Shown here piece by piece: positions 1 to 5,476 of a DNA stretch of 9,024 nt. A program made the translations under genes and the position numbers. The notes beneath the pieces were generated by a model that was not told the origin of the DNA, did not search any database, and worked only from the letters and a program-made list of their open reading frames with translations. Positions within the stretch are counted from its first letter, which is position 1. Each line of letters starts with the position of its first letter. The stretch comes from an uncultured Pseudomonadota bacterium (GTDB lineage: Bacteria; Pseudomonadota; Gammaproteobacteria; Steroidobacterales; Steroidobacteraceae), in NCBI GenBank assembly GCA_903890265.1, contig CAITAM010000204.1, forward strand, positions 1-9,024. The letters run 5' to 3'.

Positions 1-26
1 GCCACGCCCGTGACCCGGAGAGACCC

Positions 27-446
27 ATGAGCGCGATCCGCCATTCCGTCCCGTTGCTGCTGCTCGTCGTGGCGACCGCGCGTGCCGAGAACGAGGCGGC
101 GGTGGCGCCCGCCATGCCGGCACCGACGATCACGGCCGTGACCGACGCGGCGACCGACCCCGCGGATACGATCCACGGCCGGTACACCACGCGCGCGAGC
201 TGGGAGCCCGCGGGCTACAACAACACCGAGGTCGTCTACCACATCTTCATCACCAGCAGCGACTCGCGGATCCTCAAGTGCACGACGACGCTCAAGGCGT
301 CGTTCATCGAGAACGGCCAGTCGTACCCGGTGGCCGACCGGCAGCTGACAACCGTCTTTCCCGGGCAGGAAGCCCAGGTCGGCAACTGGCTCGGCATGGA
401 CCAGCAAGCCGGCGCGAGTTACGCGATCACCTGCCGCGCGATGTGA
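27..446 (+). CDS. Small secreted protein of unknown function
   Basis: A 139-residue protein that I do not recognise. Residues 1-20 form a Sec-type signal peptide: a short charged start (Arg5), a Leu/Val-rich core at about 9-16, and an Ala-Arg-Ala end before Glu21. The mature part starts with an Ala/Pro-rich stretch (23-47). It is followed by about 90 residues of alternating polar and hydrophobic character with many Thr, Tyr and Val, which suggests a small beta-sandwich (inference). The only cysteines, C85 and C136, could form a disulfide in the periplasm or outside the cell. The start is supported by a GGAGAG ribosome site at 17-22, a few bases before the ATG. Composition matches the flanking genes. 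It lies 205 bp upstream of the phosphatase gene, which has its own regulatory site, so it is probably a separate transcript. The gene looks real; its function is unknown. Confidence 0.72.
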   Translation: MSAIRHSVPLLLLVVATARAENEAAVAPAMPAPTITAVTDAATDPADTIHGRYTTRASWEPAGYNNTEVVYHIFITSSDSRILKCTTTLKASFIENGQSYPVADRQLTTVFPGQEAQVGNWLGMDQQAGASYAITCRAM

Positions 447-455
447 GCGGGCAAC

Positions 456-479
456 CCGGTCGCTGCATCCGGTGACCGG
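456..479 (+). other. Inverted repeat after the first gene, possible weak terminator
   Basis: Arms CCGGTC (456-461) and GACCGG (474-479) are perfect complements. The stem can extend inward through two G-U pairs to about nine base pairs around a six-base loop (465-470). It sits ten bases after the first gene's stop, a usual terminator position. No T-run follows, so it is at best a weak or factor-assisted terminator. Confidence 0.3.
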
Positions 480-530
480 CCTGTCGGACTTCTCCCGCGG
501 CCGCCCTGTCGCCGCCAGTCCGTCTTCGTT

Positions 531-548
531 CTGTCAAATAACAGTCAT
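531..548 (+). promoter_or_regulatory. Pho box (PhoB binding site) upstream of the phosphatase
   Basis: CTGTCAAATAACAGTCAT carries two copies of the PhoB half-site, CTGTCA (531-536) and CAGTCA (542-547), eleven bases apart with an A/T-rich spacer. The known consensus is two CTGTCA-like 7-mers separated by four A/T-rich bases. Eleven of the twelve half-site positions match. A weaker half-site, CCGTCT (520-525), lies another eleven bases upstream, so the array may have three units. The A/T spacer stands out in this GC-rich DNA. A poor -10 candidate, TACCGT (559-564), begins ten bases past the box, near the spacing seen in PhoB-activated promoters, where the box replaces the -35. The box is about 100 bp upstream of the phosphatase start. 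The match is seen directly; PhoB control is inferred. Confidence 0.65.
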
Positions 549-651
549 TCGCCGCGCCTACCGTTGAGGTGTCGTGGGGGAGGGCTGCCGCCGCCTGCGG
601 CACACACATAAGCAAGAAACACACTCCAAGGACCGAAAGGGGATCTCGCAC

Positions 652-2076
652 ATGGATTTTCAGCGTTCAGTTTCTCCCGTGAGCCGCGCCGTCAAGGGCG
701 TCATGGCCGCGCTTGCCTGCGCGGCGGGCTTCACGGCGGCCCTGCCGTCGTTCGCCAGCGACCCGGTGGTGTTCAGCTTCGCCACGGTCGGTGACAGCCG
801 CACGGACCCGGCCGCGCCGGATCCCACGACGCTGCTGCCGAACAACACGGGCACGCTGCTGCCGCAGGATCGCTTCTGGCTGCAGAACACGAAGGCCTTC
901 GCGCGCATCCTGCGCACCGTGTCGTCGCAGAAGCCGAACCTGCTCTTCTTTAACGGCGACATGATCTACGCCTACGGCCGTCCGGTCCTGCCGACCGTGA
1001 CCGGCACCGGCAGCGCCGGCACGTCGGGCGCCGCGGTCACCGCGACGAGCGTTTTCAGTTCGACCGACCTCAACCCGACCGACTGGCTGGTGGGCGCGAC
1101 GACCGCCAACACCAACGTGACGATCTCGCCGGACTTCGTCGCCGATTACGCGCAGTACGGCTACTGGCGCGGCATGGTCGCTAACATGTTCGAGACCGGC
1201 ACGTACGTGATCCCGGTGCCGGGCAACCACGAGACCCAGTGCGCCGCCACCAAGTACCCGTACTCGGCCACGACGCCGAACCCGAACTGCGCGAGCGGCA
1301 CGCACGCCTACAAGGAAAACGAGAACCTGTGGCGCGCCAACATGGGTGACCTCGTGTCCGACCTCGTCACCAACACCCGCTTCTCGGCGGTGACCGGCGT
1401 TGCGGCGTCCAGCGTCGCGGGCCTGTCGTCGGCGAGCCCGGCGCCGGTTGCCGGCGGCAACAACGGCAGCATCACCGGCGACCAGACGGATCTCACGTAC
1501 TCGTTCGACGTGGCGACCGCCGGTGGCCTGATGCACTTTGCCATCGTCAACACCGACCCGTCGGGCGCGGACGGCACGGCGCCGGCGGCCTGGCTTGCCA
1601 CCGACTTTGCGGCGGCGAAAAGCCGCGGTGCGGTGAAGTTCTTCGTCTTCGGCCACAAGCCGGCCTGGACCTACCAGTACGGCGGCCACGGCACGGTGGG
1701 CGCGGCGGGCCTGGACGCCACGTCGGTGCCGCTGCGCAATGCCTTCTGGTCGGTGATCACGCAGTACAAGGCGACTTACTTCTGCGGCCACGAGCACGTC
1801 GTGAACGTGCAGGCGCAGCCCGATCCGCTCGGCGTCACGACGAACTCGTCCTACCAGGTCCTCGTGGGCTCGGGCGGTTCGGCGTTCGACGACAAGCTGA
1901 ACGGCACCTGCCCGGCCTGCACGGAGCCCGTCACGCCGCCGTCGACCGACCGCTACTACGCCTGGGCCGTCGTGCAGGTGCACGCGAGTGGCACGGTGTC
2001 GCTCAACCTGTGGGGTTTCAGCGATACCTTCGGCCCGACGCAGTCGATTGCGTCCTACAACGTGTCGTCGCTGTAA
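652..2076 (+). CDS. Secreted metallophosphoesterase, purple-acid-phosphatase-like
   Basis: A 474-residue calcineurin-like phosphoesterase, predicted to hydrolyse phosphate esters outside the cytoplasm with a two-metal centre. Residues 1-36 form a signal peptide ending Phe-Ala-Ser-Phe-Ala-like before the mature start near Ser36-Asp37. Metal-binding motifs occur in family order: VGDSR (D48), NGDMIY (G102, D103, Y106), GNHE (191-194), FGHKP (H335) and GHEH (379-382). The GDxxY form resembles purple acid phosphatases, where that tyrosine contacts Fe(III). The first motif lacks the usual DxH histidine, as in that group. A Ser/Thr/Ala/Gly-rich insert lies at about 115-160 and another at about 250-275. 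Cysteines C198/C213 and C420/C423 could form disulfides. I chose the ATG at 652 because it gives a proper signal peptide and follows a purine-rich AAAGGGGA; an upstream in-frame ATG at 574 would add 26 non-signal residues. The Pho box upstream fits a phosphate-scavenging role. The exact substrate is unknown. Confidence 0.9.
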   Translation: MDFQRSVSPVSRAVKGVMAALACAAGFTAALPSFASDPVVFSFATVGDSRTDPAAPDPTTLLPNNTGTLLPQDRFWLQNTKAFARILRTVSSQKPNLLFFNGDMIYAYGRPVLPTVTGTGSAGTSGAAVTATSVFSSTDLNPTDWLVGATTANTNVTISPDFVADYAQYGYWRGMVANMFETGTYVIPVPGNHETQCAATKYPYSATTPNPNCASGTHAYKENENLWRANMGDLVSDLVTNTRFSAVTGVAASSVAGLSSASPAPVAGGNNGSITGDQTDLTYSFDVATAGGLMHFAIVNTDPSGADGTAPAAWLATDFAAAKSRGAVKFFVFGHKPAWTYQYGGHGTVGAAGLDATSVPLRNAFWSVITQYKATYFCGHEHVVNVQAQPDPLGVTTNSSYQVLVGSGGSAFDDKLNGTCPACTEPVTPPSTDRYYAWAVVQVHASGTVSLNLWGFSDTFGPTQSIASYNVSSL

Positions 2077-2103
2077 GCGCCTGCCATCAGCGAGGAAATC
2101 ACG

Positions 2104-2733
2104 ATGAAAGCAATCAAACTTAGTCACCGTTCGGTGCTGACGCTCGCGCTGCTCGCGGCGCCCGCGCTGCCGCTCGCGGCGCACGCCGACGCGCTGCTCG
2201 ACAGTGGCGTGCCGCCGTCGACCACGGGCCTGCAGCTGGCCCTTGATGGCAACGACTACTTCGCCGCCGAGTTCAACCTCGCGGCGGGGCAGACCATCAA
2301 CACGGTCAACGCGTACCTGCTGGCGGGGCTCGACGCGCCGGGCGACACGTTCACGATCGCGCTCTACGCCGGCGGCGACCTCACCAGCCGCAACCCGACC
2401 CAGCTGTACGCGGCGCAGGCCACCTACACGGCGGACGGCTGGAACGGCCTGACCAACCTCGGCTGGACGCCGGGGGCGGCGGGGCTGTACTGGGTGGCGT
2501 TCGAGGTCGGTGCCAGCGACTCGGCGATCGGGCTCTCGGCGCCGACGCCGGCGACCGCCGGCACCGTGCCGGCCGTGGCGTACGCCTTCAACGCGGGCTC
2601 CGGTTACCAGACCGCGGGCGCCACGTCGTTTGGCGTGCAGGTCAACCCGGTACCGCTGCCGGCGACGGCCTGGCTCGCGCTGTCGGGCGTGGTCGGTCTG
2701 CTCGGCCTCAGCCGCCGCCGGGTGGCCGTCTGA
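2104..2733 (+). CDS. Secreted protein with VPLPA-CTERM exosortase sorting signal
   Basis: A 209-residue exported protein. Residues 1-28 are a signal peptide (Lys-rich start, Leu/Ala core, Ala-His-Ala cut site before Asp29). The middle (about 30-180) is Gly/Ala/Thr-rich with many aromatic residues and looks like a beta-sandwich; I recognise no specific domain. The C-terminus is a textbook tripartite sorting tail: VPLPA at 183-187, a hydrophobic helix at about 188-202, and the basic cluster RRR at 204-206. This is the VPLPA variant of PEP-CTERM. Such tails are cut by an exosortase in the inner membrane, and the protein is then sent to the surface or to exopolysaccharide. No exosortase gene is in the window. 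The gene starts 27 bp after the phosphatase stop with a GAGGAA ribosome site six bases before ATG, so the two are probably co-transcribed. The function of the mature domain is unknown. Confidence 0.85.
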   Translation: MKAIKLSHRSVLTLALLAAPALPLAAHADALLDSGVPPSTTGLQLALDGNDYFAAEFNLAAGQTINTVNAYLLAGLDAPGDTFTIALYAGGDLTSRNPTQLYAAQATYTADGWNGLTNLGWTPGAAGLYWVAFEVGASDSAIGLSAPTPATAGTVPAVAYAFNAGSGYQTAGATSFGVQVNPVPLPATAWLALSGVVGLLGLSRRRVAV

Positions 2734-2753
2734 CGCGACGCTGAGGGTGCCAG

Positions 2754-2775
2754 CCGCGCGCGCCCTGGCGCGCGG
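2754..2775. repeat. GC-rich inverted repeat
   Basis: CCGCGCGC (2754-2761) and GCGCGCGG (2768-2775) are perfect eight-base arms around a six-base loop. It lies 20 bases after the VPLPA-CTERM stop and just before the intrinsic terminator. It may add a second hairpin to the transcript end on either strand. No T-run follows it. Confidence 0.4.
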
Positions 2776-2788
2776 TGTCTGAACGAAG

Positions 2789-2823
2789 CCGGTGGCGGGA
2801 GCGATCCTGCCGCCGGTTTTTTT
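2789..2823 (+). terminator. Rho-independent terminator of the phosphatase / VPLPA-CTERM unit
   Basis: Two 12-base arms (2789-2800 and 2805-2816) pair fully, with two G-U wobbles, around a GCGA loop of the stable GNRA class. Seven T's follow at 2817-2823. This is a strong intrinsic terminator 55 bases after the VPLPA-CTERM stop. On the minus strand the same hairpin has no T-run after it, so it would not be an efficient end for the convergent ABC transporter transcript. Confidence 0.9.
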
Positions 2824-2856
2824 ATTGGAGCGGTCCGCCGGCTGCGCGGCGTGGGC

Positions 2857-4698
2857 TTACTGCTCGCCGAGGAACCCGCCGGTCTGGTGCTCCCAGAGCC
2901 TTGCGTACAGGCCGTTCTGCGCGAGCAGCGTGGCGTGGTCGCCCGATTCGACGATGCGCCCGCCGTCGAGCACGATGAGGCGGTCCATCGCCGCGATCGT
3001 CGACAGGCGGTGAGCGATCGCGACCACCGTCTTGCCCTCCATCAGCCGGTACAGGCTCGACTGGATCGCGGCCTCGGCCTCGCTGTCGAGGGCGCTCGTG
3101 GCCTCGTCCAGCAGCAGGATCGGCGCGTCCTTCAGCATCACCCGCGCGATGGCAATGCGCTGGCGCTGGCCGCCCGACAGTTTGACGCCGCGCTCACCGA
3201 CGTGGGCATCGAGGCCGGTGCGAGCCTTGGCATCGGCGAGCGAGGCGATGAAATCGCCGGCCTCGGCGCGCTCGATGGCCGACAGCAGGTCCGCCTCGGA
3301 CGCGTCCGGCCGACCGTAGAGCACGTTGTCGCGCACGGAGCGGTGCAGGAGGCTCGTGTCCTGCGTCACCATGCCGATCTGCGCCCGCAGCGAGTCCTGC
3401 GTCACGGTCGCGATGTCCTGGCCGTCGATCAGGATCCGGCCCGCCTTCAGGTCGTAGAATCGCAGCAGCAGGTTGACGATGGTGCTCTTGCCGGCGCCCG
3501 AGCGGCCGACGAGGCCGATCTTCTCGCCGGCGCGCACGGTGAGGTTCAGGTGCTCGATGACCGGGCGGCGTGCGGTATCGGCGCGGGTCCCGTAGGCAAA
3601 CGTCACGTCCCGGAACTCGATCTCACCGCGCCTCACCGCGAGCGGCGCGGCATCCGCACGGTCCTCGATCGTGCGCGGTGCCGCGAGCGTGCCGACGCCG
3701 TCCTGCACGGTGCCGATCTGCTCGAACAGCGAGGCGAGTTCCCACATGACCCAGTGCGAGATGCCGTTCAGTCGCAGCGCCATGGCGGTGGATGCCGCGA
3801 CCCCGCCGACGCCGAGCGAGCCGCGCGACCAGAGCGCCAGCGACACGCCGCCCGTGCCGACGATGAGCAGCATGCTGAGCAGGTGGTTGACCGTCTCGAA
3901 CGTCGTGATCATCCGCATCTGCCGGTTGACCGTGACGATGAAGTCCTGCATCGCGCGTTTTGCGTAGTCGCTCTCGCGGTTGGTGTGCGAGAAGAGCTTG
4001 ACGGTCGCGATGTTGGTGTAGGCATCCGTGATCCGACCGGTCATCGTCGAGCGCGCATCGGCCTGCGCCTCGCCGACCGCGACGAGGCGTGGCACGAAGT
4101 AGGCGACGGCGAGGCCGTAGGCCACGAGCCAGCCGGCGAAGGGCAGCAGCAGCCAGCCGCTGAAGTCGCCGGCCACGATCAGGATGGTGATGAAGTAGAT
4201 CAGGACGTAGACCAGGATGTCGGCGAGCGTGAACCAGCCGTCGCGTGCCGCCAGCGCCGTCTGCATGACCTTGGTCGCGACCCGACCGGCGAACTCGTCC
4301 TGGTAGAAGCTCAACGACTGGCTCAGCATGCGGCGGTGGAAATCCCAGCGCAGGCGCATCGGAAAGGCGCCGGCAAGGACCTGGCGGCGAAACGCGCTCT
4401 GCAGGGCGACGACCACGGTGCTGCCGACGAGCACCAGCGCGAGCGCGACGAGCGCCGGGCGGCCGCTCTCCCAGAGCGTCGCCCGCGGCAGGGCGGCCAG
4501 CCAGTCGACGAGCCGTCCGAGCGCACTGAAAAGCAGCGCCTCGAAGGCGCCGATCAGCGCGGTGCCGAGCGTCATGAGGCCGATGTAGCGGCGCATGCCC
4601 CGCGTGCAGGCCCAGAGGAAGGCACCGAGGCGGGTCGGCAGCGGCGCGGGCTCCGTCTCGGGGTAGGGATTGATCAGGCTTTCAAAGTAACGGTACAC
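2857..4698 (-). CDS. ABC exporter, fused permease and ATPase (MsbA/MdlB-like)
   Basis: A 613-residue half-transporter expected to work as a homodimer in the inner membrane and pump a lipid, drug or other hydrophobic substrate outward. The N-terminal half carries six predicted membrane helices at about 37-67, 80-101, 161-179, 181-202, 276-290 and 298-324. The C-terminal ATPase is complete: Walker A GRSGAGKST (398-406), Q-loop Gln446, signature LSGGQ (507-511), Walker B ILLLDE (527-532, catalytic Glu532), D-loop SALD (535-538) and H-loop His563. I chose the GTG at 4698 because it begins the N-terminus typical of this subfamily (VYRYFESLINP) and follows an AGGA site. The frame stays open to a GTG at 4827, but those 43 extra residues are Gly/Pro-rich and unlike the family. 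The gene converges on the VPLPA-CTERM gene and stands alone. The substrate cannot be read from the sequence. Confidence 0.93.
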   Translation of the reverse strand: MYRYFESLINPYPETEPAPLPTRLGAFLWACTRGMRRYIGLMTLGTALIGAFEALLFSALGRLVDWLAALPRATLWESGRPALVALALVLVGSTVVVALQSAFRRQVLAGAFPMRLRWDFHRRMLSQSLSFYQDEFAGRVATKVMQTALAARDGWFTLADILVYVLIYFITILIVAGDFSGWLLLPFAGWLVAYGLAVAYFVPRLVAVGEAQADARSTMTGRITDAYTNIATVKLFSHTNRESDYAKRAMQDFIVTVNRQMRMITTFETVNHLLSMLLIVGTGGVSLALWSRGSLGVGGVAASTAMALRLNGISHWVMWELASLFEQIGTVQDGVGTLAAPRTIEDRADAAPLAVRRGEIEFRDVTFAYGTRADTARRPVIEHLNLTVRAGEKIGLVGRSGAGKSTIVNLLLRFYDLKAGRILIDGQDIATVTQDSLRAQIGMVTQDTSLLHRSVRDNVLYGRPDASEADLLSAIERAEAGDFIASLADAKARTGLDAHVGERGVKLSGGQRQRIAIARVMLKDAPILLLDEATSALDSEAEAAIQSSLYRLMEGKTVVAIAHRLSTIAAMDRLIVLDGGRIVESGDHATLLAQNGLYARLWEHQTGGFLGEQ

Positions 4699-4705
4699 GG
4701 CGGAT

Positions 4706-4709
4706 TCCT
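4706..4709 (-). promoter_or_regulatory. Ribosome binding site deciding the ABC exporter start
   Basis: AGGA on the minus strand lies seven bases before the GTG at 4698. It supports a GTG start there rather than the upstream GTG at 4827, for which I see no comparable site. Confidence 0.55.
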
Positions 4710-4811
4710 GCGCCAACGCGGCGCGTGTCGGCCGCCAAGGGTAACCGATCAAGGCCCGCCGGCCGCCGGCCTCGACCGGCGTCCCGCCACCGCCCGGGGG
4801 GCCGCCGCCAA

Positions 4812-4829
4812 GCGTGACGTGCGTCACGC
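4812..4829. promoter_or_regulatory. 18-bp palindrome, candidate operator
   Basis: GCGTGACG and CGTCACGC are perfect eight-base arms with a two-base spacer (TG). The size and symmetry fit a site for a dimeric helix-turn-helix repressor. It lies in the divergent intergenic region, about 115 bp upstream of the ABC exporter start and 48 bp upstream of the earliest start of the small secreted gene on the plus strand, so it could control either. No regulator gene is in the window. The rest of 4699-4876 shows no clear promoter. Confidence 0.4.
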
Positions 4830-4876
4830 CGGCGGGCGCGCGAACGGCAGATGCTTAACCCGTCTGCTCTCGTGGG

Positions 4877-5476
4877 ATGCCGCCGTTGGCCATGGTTTCA
4901 CGACCGCGCAATCCCGTCCTGTACGCTCCCCGGCGCGGTCGCGGGCTACCCCGTTCGCCGACCCTCTCGTCGGCCCTCTCGTCGGCCCTCTCGTCGGCCC
5001 TCTCGTCGGGCCTCGAGTCGACGATCCCCGCATCCGCCCCGTCGTCCGCCCGCCTCGTGGCGCTCACCGCGCTCGGCACCGCCGTCTGGCTGGGCTCGAT
5101 CGGCGCCGCGGCGGGTGCAGAGCCCGCGCCCTGGCGCCCGGGCAACGACTCGGGCGTGCCGCTGCGCTTTCGGTTGCGCGGCGGCGCGGCCGCCACCGAA
5201 GCCCTCGACCGCGAACCGGGGCGTGTCCGGTCCGCGGCCGAGCGGGCCGCCGGCGGCGAGCCGCTCGAGGCGCCGATGTCAAAGCCGCAGGAGGCCGTGG
5301 GCCTCGAGCGACGACTGCCGCTCCTGCACCTCTGGCAGGGTGCGACCGGCCGCGTGTCCATCGAGGCCGGGCGGCACGGCGAGGCGAGCCTGCGATTTTC
5401 AACGCGCCGCCACCGCGGCAGCGACGCGGAACAGAGCCTCTGGGGCTCGCTGTTCGGCGACCCCTCGCGCCGCTAG
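4877..5476 (+). CDS. Putative small secreted or membrane-anchored protein
   Basis: A 199-residue frame with strong G/C bias at third positions, which supports it as the coding strand here. I do not recognise the family. Residues 1-28 are Arg/Pro-rich. Residues 30-45 are four tandem LSSA/LSSG units from a 12-bp DNA repeat. Residues 61-81 form a hydrophobic segment ending Ala-Ala-Ala-Gly-Ala before Glu82, like a signal peptide core and cut site. The remaining 118 residues are charged and soluble (basic stretch RRHR 181-184), so the mature part is probably periplasmic. The start is uncertain: ATG at 4877 and at 4892 both lack a good ribosome site and give an unusually long leader, and GTG at 5057 sits right at the hydrophobic core but has no ribosome site and no basic residues before it. 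The stop (TAG, 5474-5476) lies in the 16-bp repeat. The peptidase frame runs antisense through most of it. Confidence 0.5.
   Translation: MPPLAMVSRPRNPVLYAPRRGRGLPRSPTLSSALSSALSSALSSGLESTIPASAPSSARLVALTALGTAVWLGSIGAAAGAEPAPWRPGNDSGVPLRFRLRGGAAATEALDREPGRVRSAAERAAGGEPLEAPMSKPQEAVGLERRLPLLHLWQGATGRVSIEAGRHGEASLRFSTRRHRGSDAEQSLWGSLFGDPSRR
4962..5009. repeat. 12-bp tandem repeat, four perfect copies
   Basis: CCCTCTCGTCGG is repeated four times without a mismatch, and a degenerate fifth unit follows. The unit is a multiple of three, so copy-number change adds or removes LSSA units in the plus-strand gene without a frameshift. Identical copies suggest recent expansion by slippage. Confidence 0.95.

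Noticed and set aside
574..651. Upstream in-frame ATG at 574 as the phosphatase start
   Set aside because: It would add 26 polar residues before a good signal peptide and lie inside the leader just after the Pho box. The ATG at 652 has a purine-rich ribosome site and a proper N-terminus.
667..2184. Open frame of 505 residues on the minus strand
   Set aside because: It is the antisense of the metallophosphoesterase, which has all its metal motifs on the plus strand. The product is Arg/Val/Gly-rich without domains.
2789..2823. Bidirectional terminator serving the ABC exporter as well
   Set aside because: The hairpin is symmetric, but on the minus strand it is followed by CTTCGTT rather than a T-run, so efficient intrinsic termination in that direction is not supported.
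4699..4827. N-terminal extension of the ABC exporter to the GTG at 4827
   Set aside because: The 43 added residues are Gly/Pro-rich and unlike the family. The GTG at 4698 has an AGGA site, and the upstream palindrome would otherwise lie at the start of the coding region.
4962..5009. Tandem array as a CRISPR or iteron-like element
   Set aside because: The units are 12 bases with no spacers and are in frame with a coding sequence. There are no cas or replication genes nearby.
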